From Diadema setosum (taxonomy: Eukaryota > Echinodermata > Echinoidea > Diadematoida > Diadematidae), in assembly GCF_964275005.1 (NCBI RefSeq), contig NC_092695.1, positions 15,687,111 to 15,751,110 of the forward strand: 64,000 nt of DNA, given 5' to 3'. A program made the position numbers and the translations under genes. This document shows, piece after piece, positions 47,568 to 59,287 of this stretch. The notes below the pieces were generated by a model. It did not search any database and was not told where the DNA came from. It saw nothing but the letters and a program-made list of their open reading frames with translations. Every line of letters starts with the position of its first letter. The stretch's first letter is position 1.

Positions 47568-49308
47568 TAGGGAGCTTTAGATTTTGACGCGCGGACGTTT
47601 GAGACGACGCTTGCGCTGGACGTTCTCCTCTCCCCTGCGCAGTCAGACCGCAACGCTGCTGTTAATGAGCTCAAATCAAAAATTTATCGTACGCGCATGT
47701 TTTTGCGCATGTCCTTCTCAACACCCGAGATTTTGCGAGATAATTCAGAGACAAAGTGCACGGTCTACGAGATTCATTCATTGACGACATGAAGATCTAC
47801 TCTCCGTGACTAATTGACATGATTTGTGAATATTTGATATTAATCAGACCTTTTAATGCTTATATCATGTGAAATGAACTTATGATACCGTTATTCTTAT
47901 CACCGCATCCTACTGACATTTTTTAAAACGATCCTAAAACATATTATGACAAGGCTTTCTATTTATTGATCACCCGACCCGTTCCAAAGTTGAATCAACT
48001 CATTACTGATATCCAACACTCTAGAGATTCTTGTTATAATAGCACAGTAAGAACTGAATTGGTCCCTCGCTTAGAAAACTATAAAAATTGAAAGTCTCGT
48101 CGAGTGAAAATCGTGGAATGGCAATTTGAGATACATGCATGATCATGTGCTCTCAGGGTATCATTAGTTAAATTACTCAGCGATGTATACAGTGGAATTA
48201 GATGGAATAATTATTGTAATTCACAATAGAGATCCCCAAAGAACTATGTGTGCACAATAAGTTTTAGATCTTTTATTATTGATTAATAATGAGCCATTCA
48301 TTAATGCAACAGTTACTGCTAGCTGAGTAAACAAAGTCCAAGCCAAAGTTGAGCTGTCGATCAGAGTGGAGTGTTGTTCTTGTTGTTGACGTGGAGATCT
48401 TAGCCCGAGCGCGTATACATACATCGTGCGCGCGCACACACACACTCATAGGGTCCTACACTTTTATCTACACACAGAGTATTACTGTATGTACAGCACA
48501 CGTTTACTGTCCTTTTTCCGCGCTGACCAACTGTTTCAACTCTCCACTCAGAGGGAATTAACCAATCAGAAACGCGTATTCGCGGCAAACTGAAATCTCG
48601 TCAAAAATTAACTGTACAACGCAATGATTTATTCGATCACCTGACCCGTTCCAATAATCAGTCCACATGAAGTCATCATATTTCCATAGTATGATATTTC
48701 CTCTTTCATTTCATACCTCTTCGATTTTGGTCCACGTTTATTTCATTGTTCTAATGTACCCCCTAAGAAAAATGAAAAATATGCAAATTTTATGTTTTAT
48801 AATTTCCTTGCTCAGTATATTTTATATGTCACAACCTTTCAAGTAGTCGGATGTCATTAAAGTACAACTTTTCACCTTTTTATCGATGTATTAATCAGGA
48901 AGATTGGTAATGTCGTTTAGATTTACAGGGACTCTAAAAATATGGTCTTCCAGCTCATTACGTATTCATGTCCGCAAGGTCCATGCATACGCGTACGATA
49001 AATGAGGAGGCTTTTCAGGGTGTTGCGGTCTGACTGTGCGTCGTACTGAAAAGTAGCTTTAGATTACGCTGGGACGCAACGTATAAAAAAAAATAAAATG
49101 GCGCCCTCATAATGATCGGTGCATGAAGTAGCTCTCTAAGTTGCAAACTATGCGGACGTAAAAATAGCCCAGTACGCGTAGTGAAAAACTCAGGCGACGC
49201 AAGCTAAAAATAGATCGACTTGACGCGCGCTTCTGCGCATGCTCAGAACATTTTTTTTGTTTTTTTTTTCCTCTGAACGTCCCCGTCGCGAAAATCTAAA
49301 GCTCCCTA
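47568..49308. mobile_element. 1.7-kb TIR element, non-autonomous
   Basis: The ends are inverted copies of TAGGGAGCTTTAGATTTT. Further inward the arms also share GCGCAGTCAGACCGCAAC (left) against GCACAGTCAGACCGCAAC (right, reverse complement), and ATTTATCGTACGCG in both. The right arm carries about 220 extra bases, including an internal repeat of the terminal AGCTTTAGATTACG. The flanks allow a TA or TAATA duplication. The interior (about 47750-48950) has no supported reading frame. Confidence 0.65.
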
Positions 49309-49436
49309 ATAATCCGTCTTCAAATACTACATCAATGCCAAAGAGGCATCGAGAGAAGGCGGTAGAGTCCCATTCTTTATTAAAGTTTTTTTTTTTTTCA
49401 GTCATTGCTAATTATTGGCAAAAAGAGATTAGTATA

Positions 49437-49468
49437 ATGTGTGTATGTGTGTGTGTGTGTGTGGGGGG
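49437..49468. repeat. (TG)n run followed by poly-G
   Basis: A TG dinucleotide run with a short G homopolymer. Nearby frames rich in Cys/Val or Thr/His are due to it. Confidence 0.85.
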
Positions 49469-49573
49469 GTTCTTAACAAAATTAATGTATATCAAAATGT
49501 CAACCTCTGTATTTCTAAGGTCCAAAGTGCTCCGCTGCATTTTAACAAACATGATGGAAAAGAAAGTGTATCG

Positions 49574-49631
49574 GTAGGATTTGAACCTGTAATCTACTGC
49601 TCTCCGTGCAGCGATGCTACCACCAGGCTTT
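49574..49631 (-). repeat. tRNA-like SINE head, copy 3
   Basis: On the minus strand it reads AAGCCTGGTGGTAGCATCGC, then GAGAGCAGTAGATTACA, then GGTTCAAATCC, the same unit as at 37051-37107. Confidence 0.65.
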
Positions 49632-49851
49632 ATTGCCAGCAGTGACACGATAAACCGGAAACAAATGCCCAGGCTCGGAAATTCCGACGTTCTTATGTTA
49701 AACAGTCCAAGGCGGACAAGACTTATTAAACGAGAGAAAGCGATTATCAATGCACACAGGAATATAGGCTTTCTACCAAAATGTCACTCTCTTATTATAT
49801 ATTAGTGAAGAACTGAGCAAAGAAAATGGGATACCATCAGAATGTTACATA

Positions 49852-50283
49852 GTGCAGTGTCGCTGCCTGGAAAGCATTAGCCTTTAAACAAGGCGACTCG
49901 CTCTGCGTGCCCCCGTATAGCGCGTTTACCCCACAAACCTGTTGGCCGGCGAGCGGAGAGAGCCGCCTTTATCCACTCGTTCAGGGATGTGTACTTTTGT
50001 CGTTGTTGTTGCTTGATATTCTTTGACAAATTTGCGTACAAATTTGACGCTGAAAATACACACGGCACACTACGGCACACACGGCACACTACTTAATATT
50101 AACGAGGCTTGCCTTGGTGCCGTGTGTATTTTCTGAGTACACATCCATGAACGAGTGGATAAAGGCGGCTCGCTCCGCTCGCCGGCCAACAGGTTTGTGG
50201 GGTAAACGCGCTATACGGGGGCACGCAGAGCGAGTCGCCTTGTTTAAAGGCTAGGAAAGCATTGGATCACAGGTTCGAATCAC
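49852..50283 (+). repeat. tRNA-like SINE head, copy 4, interrupted by a MITE
   Basis: The first part is GCAGTGTCGCTGCCTGGAAAGCAT up to 49877. After the insert and the repeated GGAAAGCAT it continues TGGATCACAGGTTCGAATCAC. Comparison with the uninterrupted copy at 37051 shows exactly where the insertion took place. Confidence 0.7.
49878..50253. mobile_element. MULE-like fold-back MITE (376 bp) with 9-bp target duplication
   Basis: Arms of about 118 bases, starting TAGCCTTTAAACAAGGCGAC, are near-perfect inverted copies (49878-49995 and about 50137-50253). A second inner inverted pair (GAAAATACACACGGCAC) sits in the middle. GGAAAGCAT is repeated exactly at 49869-49877 and 50254-50262. Long TIRs and a 9-bp duplication are typical of Mutator-like elements. 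No coding capacity. Confidence 0.78.
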
Positions 50284-51579
50284 AGGGGGAATATTTTCTC
50301 TGAGTGGCTTTCTTTTATTATACGTTATTATAAGCACTGCTCTTCTTCTTCTTTCTCTTCTTATCATCGTCAGCTTTGACAGGCGTGTATCTTTAGGATT
50401 AAAGAGAAACATAACTGCATTTTCAGCGGTACTCTTGTCACACAAATTTTGTCATTCTTCATGTGTCGAAATTAAAAAGTTATTAGCTATAATTGCTTTT
50501 GTTGTTGTTGTTGTTGTTGTTGTTTTCAGGGGCCTCGTGCCCCACACCTTCCCCAGATTGGTTGCTCCGGTCCCTCGTAACTATCCCCCAAATTTTGCAA
50601 CCCCCTCCTGAAAACGGATCCGTTATAGCCATTTCAGCCGTGTTATGAAGTTTTGGCCGTTAGTAGACTATTAATGATAATGACACTTTTAATAACTTTT
50701 GTCAAAACATGTTATTGCAATTTGGATTAGTAATTCAGCTCAGATTTATTTCAATCCACTAACTTGTCCTATAATTTACTTATTTTATATCTTCCATGCA
50801 CTGGTAATGTATAGTGCGGTCAATTAAGTGTTAGCTTCTTTACGAATATATTCTAGCAAGCAAAGCGTTTTGCACTATAAGGATTCGAGGGTAGCATCTC
50901 TAAACAACATCATGCAAAGGAAATTTCGCGAGTGAATTGTCAAAGTTACAAAATAGAAAAGATTTAAGTACCAATGATGTTAACCTTTTTAAGCACTTTT
51001 AACATTGGAAAGAAATCAATTGACAACAGCCGTTATTAATTTCGTTATCTATTTCAGCTACTCTCTCTCTCTCTTGCAGATCGATGATGAATAAGTTGTC
51101 CACATCTATTTCTTAAAGCAAGAATACTATTGAGATCTAGGCTGTAGTCTTCGTAATGACCCACCGACTGTTCCGTACAAGATATATCGATGACAAGGGG
51201 GTACATTATCAAGAGGCTTAAGGTTAAATCAATTTCTTAATTAATCAATCAAATGATCAATTAGTTTATAATTCAACTACTAAATAAATAATATTTGGTG
51301 TCAGTGTAAAGATGAGATGTGATATGATTCAAATGATTATACGCATGGTTTATATACAGTGAAATTCGCAACATTCCAACCATTATGTCATCGCATTTTG
51401 CTAACATGTACGGGATATGATAGACATGAAGTTTTTTTTTTGTGTGTGTAACAAATAAAACTAGGTATAGAATTGCAACCTTGTAAATATACTCCGAAGA
51501 TGATGGTTCAAAGTCGATTCAACAGGATTCGTGAATTTTTACACTCAGTTAAAGTCGTGTAAGGAACAACGATTTACTG
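50284..51579. other. Non-coding stretch
   Basis: No gene or recognised transposon. It contains a GTT trinucleotide repeat (about 50498-50525), a short CT run (about 51061-51074) and AT-rich unique-looking DNA. Confidence 0.55.
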
Positions 51580-51581
51580 TA

Positions 51582-52478
51582 CAGAGCGTATCAAAAAAAA
51601 AAGGTAATCCAACTTTGGAGGGCTACCATTTCTTAATTGTCAGCTATGAAGAGCACAATGTTGGTTGTGAGGAAAGGGAAACTCTTCTTCTTTCCATTGA
51701 TACCTAATTATGTTGGCATTTGTCATGCATGACTGAGCACATGAACCTTAAAGACAACAATGACAAATTGCACTTTTTCCAAGTTTGCGTGTTATCGTGA
51801 AGGAACAATGCATGTCTCAGTGCATGGATGAGATCTGTCAATGAAAGTTGCCAAATAGGCCAGCCTGTACGAATGCAGGTTTGTGTTTAGGATTTGTGTG
51901 TAGGGTTTGTGTTTAGGTTTTCTCTCTAACATTTTATGGTCTATAACCTTTAACATGGCCTCTTATCCGATAACTTGGTCCCACAGAGGCCAACTCACAC
52001 AGTCTATTTTTTCTGTTCATATTCCACACATGGCTCCCTGTGACAAACCGTGACTTGAATATGAAGAGAGTAAAATGGATAATGGTTTCGCCTTAATGGG
52101 AAGGACCAAGTTATCGACAACGTGGCCATGTTGAAGGTTATGAACCATATTAATGTTAGAAGAAACCCTAAAACACGAATCTGCAGTCGTGCAGGCTGGC
52201 CTGATGATTTGACCTCTTTAACCAGATCTCATCCATGCAGTGAGACTTGCATTGTTCCTTCGCAATAACACGCAAACTTGGAAAAAGTGCAATTTGTCAT
52301 TGTTGTCTTTAAAGTTCATGTGTTCAGTCATGCATGACGTTTGTCAACATAATTAAGTATTAATGGAAAGAGGAAGAGTTCCCCTTTCCTCACAATCAAC
52401 ATTGCGCTCTCCACAGCTGACAATTATAAAATAGTAGCCCTCCAAAGTTGGATTACCTTTTTTTTTTGATACGCACTG
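51582..52478. mobile_element. Tc1/mariner-like palindromic MITE (~900 bp)
   Basis: The ends are CAG(A/T)GCGTATCAAA followed by an A run and AAGGTAATCCAACTTTGGAG in both arms, with TA on each side. The two halves pair over nearly their whole length around a centre at about 52030: GCAATTTGTCATTGTTGTCT, CATGCATGAC and CCAAGTTATCGA recur as inverted copies. TA targets and CAGTGCGTATC-type ends fit Tc1/mariner. No transposase frame is present. Confidence 0.75.
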
Positions 52479-53404
52479 TACACTGTATGAATCTTATCCG
52501 TACATGCATATGGATTAACAGTGGTTCTATCAGGTATTGAGAAACCTCGAAAACTATAACAATTCTGAGTAAGTTCGGTTTTTTTTCCCCAGGAAAGTCG
52601 GTAAATGTCATGTAAATTGGCAATGTTAAAAGGTGATACGGTTTTATCTTTAATTTGATATGTGAAAATATGATTGTTGCTTCTAAAAATCCTATCTTAC
52701 CACAATGTAGTGGACCTGTCTTAAGAAATTCATCACCATCTTTATTGCTCCTTTAGCAATGATTATTAGACTGCTATATCTCTAGAATTTGGAATAATTA
52801 AGATAACATTCTGACTGGTATTTTATTTTTCAGTATTTCTCATTACACAAATTATTTGGCATAGAGCCTAGACGCTTGAAAAATACAGAAGTTGATTTGT
52901 AGTGAAATTGTAACACACTTAAGAGCTTCGGCTTACTACAGCCTCAAGTATCATATTGTAATCGGCGAGTTAACTGATATACAGTTTTCTCGCTAAGATT
53001 TTTGTTCAATAAAAAAAGGACAGACTGCATATTTTGTCCTATTTGTTTTTCTTTACATGCTTTACATTCTTTACATACATTCTTTACATATTGGTGCCGA
53101 CGATGACTCCAACTTCCTTGACTGAATTCTTACCGATGAATTGAATACGATAGATTTATGAAGTCACAAGGCTATCACATCTTGTTTTTGTTAAACCTAT
53201 AGGATAAAGAGCAAACAGACTCTGTTGTCTTTTGCCGTGTGCAATATGGGCTCTTTGACCTTTAACTGAACTTTTTTTTTTTTTTATATTCACCCCTATC
53301 AAAGAAAGACGCATTCACAATGGTGGCCGTCTCGCAATGGCTCCACATAGAAAACATCTTGTAGTTTGAGACGGGAGTGAAGTTTAACGTGGCCATATAT
53401 TGCC
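52479..53404. other. Non-coding stretch
   Basis: AT-rich DNA without a supported gene or repeat, apart from T homopolymers. Confidence 0.55.
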
Positions 53405-53406
53405 TT

Positions 53407-53816
53407 AAAGGGAAAGTCCATCTTGATTATGTTGCTTCGTTTGAAAACAGAAAAATGAGATACACAAAATTTTTAATTTTTTCCTAATTATTTTGGAACA
53501 GACATAACTTATCTATAGAGAAGGACATGCAAACACGGATTACTCCTCATTACATACCAAGAACAGGTCTGAAGAATTTTTTTCATGGGGGAAAATGAAA
53601 TTTTATGACTTTTTGTGCACAAACGGAATGGAAAGTTGCTCAGCACCTATGTAGAGTTGCCAATTTGTCTAGCTCTCTAAACTTTAACAGTTCATAACTG
53701 TGTGTGTGTGTGTGTGTGTGTGTCTGATTCCCCCCCCCCCAAAAAAAAAAAAATCTACTTCCCTGATTTTTGTTTTCCAACAAAGCAACATAATATCAGA
53801 ATGGGCCTTCCTTTTA
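53407..53816. mobile_element. MITE with AAAGG(G/A)A-type ends
   Basis: Imperfect inverted ends of about 43 bases: left AAAGGGAAAGTCCATCTTGA then TTATGTTGCTTCGTTTG; right, reverse complemented, AAAGGAAGGCCCATTCTGAT then ATTATGTTGCTTTGTTG. The left end is next to TTAA. About 410 bp, non-coding. It contains a TG run and a C10/A12 homopolymer pair (about 53701-53752). Confidence 0.65.
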
Positions 53817-54750
53817 TAGGTACACAGAAATCAAGAACACCTCTTTCCTTCTCGTAGGCATGCAATTAAAGACACGTAATCCCACATAATTTTCTTTGTT
53901 GACTTTGATGTTGTATTGCATACTTATTTCTGGCGTATTATGCCCTTTTTTTCCAGTTTTTCATTTTTTTTTTCCAGTTTTTAATTTCATGTACAAAGGT
54001 AATAACTGATCTTGAGCATACATTCAAATAAGATGCAAAAAGCTTAAGATATGTTCAGGTTTGCAATTTTAACTGAATCACGCATTCACAAACACACCCA
54101 CACACACACACACACACACATTCTACGAAAGGGGCCCTCTCAAAAGAATGATTGCAAAAATTGTGGGAGACAGTCCGCAAGAAAGTGAAAAAACACCGTC
54201 TACGGGGGAGGAGCTCTACAATAATAGGACACTTTACAGCGCCTAGCGTGGCGTGAACTGTGTCTATGTTATTTACAATTAATCATTGAAATATCTCAAT
54301 TAAACAAGCTTTGTTTGCGTTGGGTGTTTGCAGCGCAAGAGGTATCAAGTGGAATGAGAGGGTTATTGGGGAGATTTTTGATGGATGCAATGGGTTTGTG
54401 ATTTCTCGAATCATTCCTCGCAATAAAGGACATGCAGTCATGTCGTTGATTCACGATTTTTGTATTCACTATGGAAAGCATGGTGTCTTCTTGTCTCTGT
54501 TATGGCGAAGAAATCGTTTCCGATGTACTTTGTTTATTCACGAAAACTGATGTCCCATAAACTGCAATGAAATTGGCCTGCACAGTGTAACGTACTGCAA
54601 CGGTGACTCTGGAAATTCTCTCTTTGTTTGTTCTCTTCGTTTGTTTGTATTAAAAAAAAATATATAGATAGTTCAGAATGGATAAGTCCCAAGGGAATTA
54701 CATGAGATTGCCACAGATTTCCAAAAAAGAATATATATATGTATATAATA
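53817..54750. other. Non-coding stretch before the duplicated ST8Sia flank
   Basis: It contains a CA run (about 54095-54121) and AT-rich DNA. A 79-codon open frame at 54311-54550 has no recognisable domain or splice context and is not called as a gene. Confidence 0.5.
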
Positions 54751-54878
54751 GGTCTTATTGCTATTTGAATGTTTTCAAAGGCTAATTCAGTTGGATTTCT
54801 GTGGGCCTTTAAATCAGACCAGTCACGTGTCTGCTCCGGCGTAAGTTCCCGACGTGTGCTCAATGTGAATATAATATA
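54750..54878. repeat. Outer 3' flank of ST8Sia copy 2, homologous to 20970-21110
   Basis: AATTCAGTTGGATTTCTGTG, then CCTTTAAATC and CCAGTCACGTG, match 21009-21055 closely and continue to CAATGTGA. In copy 1 this sequence is only about 110 bases from the stop codon of the last exon. Here it is about 7.5 kb away, because the block at 54879-62290 has been inserted in between. Confidence 0.75.
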
Positions 54879-55301
54879 GGGCTCACACCTGTAAATAAAA
54901 TGGAATGTCCCAGACCCCTTCACAAATTCGCACCAAAGATACCAAAATGAATGAAGAAAACAAAATTAATCAAAAATCAATAATGCAGTTTTGCATAAAA
55001 CTGAATAGTTGCAAAGATTAAGTATGAATTCCTCTACAAACTACACTTTAGTTTGAAGATGAAAGCTTTTCTCATGGAATTTGAAGGGACTATATTTCAT
55101 TGGGTGCATGTACGGAAAATAGGTGATGTTTTTAGTGAAAAGAACTCGTAGTCTGGCTTTGCGGACCTTTGGACAGAGCTCACTTATCCAGGTTAGTGAA
55201 GCTGAAACACCTCATTTCTCCCAGGTATTTCACAGAATTTTTTTTTTTATTTTGAATTTTAACACACGTCTCTATGGGGAATTATTTACCCGTGTGAGCC
55301 C
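54879..55301. mobile_element. MITE, left copy bounding the 7.4-kb insertion
   Basis: It starts GGGCTCACACCTGTAAATAA and ends TTATTTACCCGTGTGAGCCC, imperfect inverted repeats. TATA precedes it (54875-54878) but does not follow it. It is closely similar to 61809-62290 in the same orientation, minus an internal stretch of about 50 bases and with other small length differences. Confidence 0.78.
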
Positions 55302-55962
55302 AAGAGAATGCACGTAATGCACAAGTCAATGGGAAGTGTTTGTCCTATACAAGCTCTGCTGGTTTATTGTATGTTGATCTATTCTGTCAAATCCCTCCCT
55401 CCTCTCTCCCTACCCCCCCCCCCCCCAACTCTGCTTAAACTAAAGTGAAAACAAAGTTCTGGTAATAGTCCGGCAGCCATGGGGGGTAAGGTTGCATTGG
55501 AATGTTATAGTTTTTTTTTTTTAATTGATATTGACTGTTAAGACCTGCTCTTTTAACAATCCACATGCTGGAGCTTTGTCAACATTGAGCAATTTGAGAT
55601 ATACACGGAAATCCAAAATGGCCGCCGGCGGCCATCTTGAAAATGCTATTTACTTTCTTTTAACCCCCCTATTACATAAAAAATGGGCATTGAATGTTTT
55701 CAGGGATGGAGAATTCAAATCTGAGAAAGTTTCAGGATATTACTATGTTTTGATGTCTCAAAATAAAATGGCGGCCATTTTTCAAGATGGCCACCATATA
55801 AACATACTGTAATGTAGACTACGTAGAATCGCGCAAAGACCTGACTTATCATTTAAGTTTTCCCCCCTTTTTTTTTTTTTTTTTGGACAAGGGAGGTGCA
55901 TAATGTAACAAATTTATGAAGATTAAGGCCTGTAAAGCTTAAATTCATTGATAAAAATAATA

Positions 55963-56148
55963 CATAGGTTACCTGTTATAACGAAGTCGCTTATAACGAA
56001 TGACCGCTTACAACAAAGCAATGCTAGCTGAAGTCCCGATTCTCTGTACATACAAACCTATAGCACAGCGATTCGCATACAACGAAATTCGCTTATAACG
56101 AAGTATTTTATGTGATCCCAAGCATTTTGTTGTAACAGGATTCGACTG
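55963..56148. mobile_element. Pogo/Tigger-like MITE in the left arm
   Basis: The ends contain TGTTATAACGAAG and, inverted, TAACAGGATTCGACTG, with TA on both sides. It is an inverted counterpart of 58370-58543. Confidence 0.6.
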
Positions 56149-56499
56149 TATAGTATTACAGGGGCCGCGGAACCGGGGAGCCCTCCTCCCCCCCCCCCCC
56201 CCCCACACACACACACTTTCGGTTCGTTAAAAAAAAAAAGAAAAGAAAGAAAAAAAAAAGGAAAAAAAATCGGGGAAAAATCAAAATACCCATGAATATG
56301 AATATCCCAAGATTCCGCCCTTACATAAAGTTCCCGTCTAAGCACCAGCATAGCAAAAGCGGGGAGAGGGGGATGGGAGGGGGGGGGGGGGATGTGGCAG
56401 TCGCCCCCTTAACATCTGAATAATTCTGAGTGTACAAAACTTATCACTTACATTCCGAAAAAATCAAAAGTTCCGTCATGTACAAGGGGAATATCCCCT

Positions 56500-57600
56500 T
56501 TTAATCAACCCTTTTCTCTCTCGGTTCCCCCGATCATTTAAAAAAAAAATACTTTCCCAAATTAATATTCCATCAAATATGCGTATACGAAATATAGATC
56601 TCAATTTCAATTTTAAAAAGGCAAAAGCTCCCTGTACGGGGAGGGTGAAGATAGCACTCTCCCACGCTTTCTCCCCATCTCCCCCCCCCCCCCTCCCGTG
56701 CAAACAAGTAGACTATGGCTACACTTCGAGTTTTCCAAACATATACGTGTACCACAAAATGTGTACACAAAAACGTTTAACTGCAATCAGAAAATACAGA
56801 ATCTCCCTCATGTAGGAGGGAGAATAGGGCTTATCCCCTCCCACATCATCCTGCTATGTCTCCTTCTGCAGACTTGCACTTCTCTATTTGACAAATTTTC
56901 AGATATGCCAACAGAAGTGTGCGCCAGATTGTTGAATTTCAGTTCTAAAAATGAAAAAAAAAAAAACCTCCCTCGAATATGGGAGAGGTATCTTGCCACC
57001 CTCCCATTGATTGGTCCCCTTTATAGACTAAGTACACTTTGGGGAATGGCAATTTCCGAATTTCCCACAAAAAGTGTGCTTCAGATCGCTTTATTTCAGT
57101 TTTAAAAACTCAATAGCTCCCCTTCTAGACTTTGTACATACACACAGGTGATGCACATGCGGAATAATAGCTAAATCCCGTGATTTTGCTATTAACACTT
57201 CCCTGAAAAAAGCCCTAATTGTTTCCATTATTTTTTTTTTGGGGGGGGGGGTGCTAGAAAAAACTCCAAGTATTGCAACAAAAGTTTGCACCAGATCGCT
57301 GAATTTCAGGTCTGAAAATGTAAAATCACCTCAGTGTGGAAGGAGAAATATCCCTTATGTACACCCTCGACGTGTGCATGCCTTTTCTGTTTGATTGCTT
57401 TACAAGAGACAGCGTTCATGAAATTCATTAATTAATACAAGAAGTTTATTCAAATGCTACCACTAATGTCTTTATAGGCAAGTTGTTCAATAATAATCGA
57501 CATCTAGATATCCTGCTACCTTAATTAAACAAGTGTGGCTGTTTCAAGTCCATAAGACGCGCAAAAACACGCATCAAATTGCGCCATTTACAACATAAAA
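56500..57600. repeat. Decayed tandem repeat in the element's spacer
   Basis: A unit of the form CCAGATCGCTGAATTTCAG, then T(C/T)TAAAAATG, then CTCCC...GGGAG recurs at about 56929, 57082, 57293 and, more weakly, at 56595 and 57568. Spacing is irregular, about 150-330 bases. The stretch also has C and G homopolymers that make several false open frames. Confidence 0.5.
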
Positions 57601-58369
57601 ATGCAAAAAGTTCTCACCCTGGGAGGGGGACACACCCTCCCCCTCTTTTCGCCCGGCTCGCTCGGCTCGGTCGCTTTGCTCCCTCATAATACAGCCGCCC
57701 CCCCCCCCCCCCAAGAAGAGGGGGGGGGGGGGGTGGCATGACCTTGACCCCGGTCTCGCAGCCCCCCCCCCCCCCAAACTGAAAAACGTTTTCAAAGTAT
57801 CTTTTTGATATGATTTTTTTTAATACTTCTTGATTGTTTTGAAAGTGATCTCTTTTGAGTGATACAATATAATGATCAAACTGGAACCCTAAGGACTGTT
57901 GAAGATTTTTTTTTTTTTACATCACCCTGCTGTTGGAGGATCTGTCCTTGCTGAAGAGTAGTGTGAAACAATTCAACAATCCTACGTGAATGAAGTGCTT
58001 GTTCCCTTGTAGTGTCACCATTGGTTATACTGCTACAGGCAGAGGTGATAAAACAGATCTTCTGTTCTAGCAAGAACCAAACATTCAAGTTTGTCTACTA
58101 CTTTATTTGGTTCAGATGTATGGATCATGTTCCTGAATATCAGTCTTTTTCCTGAAGATACTGTTTATGCATCTATTTCATCTGTTTCTTCTGGATGGCT
58201 GGTGATATCTCTTGCCTCTCTCGTTTGGTCATTGTGACAAGAATAATGAGCCGTTACAGAACAGAAGTATTCAAAAAAAATCATATCAAAAAGATACCTT
58301 GAAATTATGTGTATACCAATGCATACAGAAAAGCAACATGACTATTTTGAAATACTTCTGATAATACTA

Positions 58370-58543
58370 CAGTCGAATCCTGTTATAACGAAATGCTTGG
58401 GATCACATAAAATACTTCGTTATAAGCGAATTTCATTGTATGCGAATCGGTTGTATTTACAGAGAATCGGGACTTCAGCTAGCATTGTTTCGTTGTAAGC
58501 GGTCATTCGTTATAAGCGACTTCGTTATAACAGGATTAACCTG
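58370..58543. mobile_element. Pogo/Tigger-like MITE in the right arm
   Basis: It starts CAGTCGAATCCTGTTATAAC and ends with GTTATAACAGGATTAACCTG, with TA on each side, 174 bp. The CAGTxGAAxCCTxGTTATAACGA type end is typical of pogo/Tigger-related elements. Confidence 0.65.
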
Positions 58544-59287
58544 TATTGTTTTTATCAATGAATCTAAGCTTTAGGCCTTAATCTTCATATTTCTTTTTTT
58601 TACATTATGCACCTCCCTTGTCCAAAAAAAGGGGAAAACTTAAATGATAAGTCAGGTCTTTGCGCGATTCTACATATAAAGTCTACACTACAGCATGTTG
58701 ATGGCGGCCATCTTGAAAAATGGACGCCATTTTATTTTAAGAGATCAAAACATAGTAATATCCTGAAACTAGCCTCAGATTTGAATTCTCCATCAATAAA
58801 AACCTTTAATGCCCATTTTGGATGTGCTAGGGGGGTTAAAAGTAAGTAAATAGCATTTTCAAGATGGCCGCCGGCGGCCATCTTGGATTTCCGCGTATAT
58901 CTCAAATTGCTCAATGCTGACAGAGCTCCAGCATGTGGATTGATAAAATAGAAGGTCTAAACATTCAATATCACTTTAAAAAAAAAAAAACTATAACATT
59001 CCAATGCAACCTTAGCCCCAAAATCAGGGTTTGGCTGCCGGACTATAAGGGCCTGAGAACCCGTCTGGCACCATTTCATATTTGCTTGCAATATATCGAA
59101 AGAGTCTACAAAGAAAGACGCGGTTTGCCGGAATGATGAGTCGTTTTGGAGTATTTTGAGAAAAATAATAAAAGTCGGTAGACCGACTTTTATTCCAGAA
59201 GGCTCCAGACTAACTCGGTCTCAGGGAAAACTCGACCCTATTTCAGACAATTTACACACAGTTCGTGATCGCCATGTTCATCAGTAT

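Larger units (their letters stand above)
55465..59046. mobile_element. 3.6-kb element with ~690-bp inverted arms
   Basis: The left arm (55465-56158) and right arm (about 58361-59046) are inverted copies, beginning ATAGTCCGGCAGCCA and passing through AATGGCCGCCGGCGGCCATC. Each arm has the same small pogo-like MITE nested at its inner end. The spacer (about 56160-58360) holds a decayed tandem repeat with homopolymers. A non-autonomous DNA element of fold-back architecture is the best reading. A minus-strand frame in the spacer (57876-58088) has no recognised domain. Confidence 0.7.

Noticed and set aside
49574-49631. A functional tRNA gene
   Set aside because: The B-box is degraded (GGTTCAAATCC), and the same unit recurs at three other sites as SINE heads. 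No cloverleaf was confirmed.
54311-54550. A 79-codon plus-strand frame just before the duplicated sialyltransferase flank
   Set aside because: No recognisable motif, no splice context, and it is near repeats.
56008-57800. Several frames rich in Gly or Pro
   Set aside because: They arise from G and C homopolymers whose lengths are uncertain.
57876-58088. A minus-strand frame in the spacer of the 3.6-kb inverted-repeat element
   Set aside because: Composition is fairly even, but upstream stops and the lack of any recognised domain do not support a gene.
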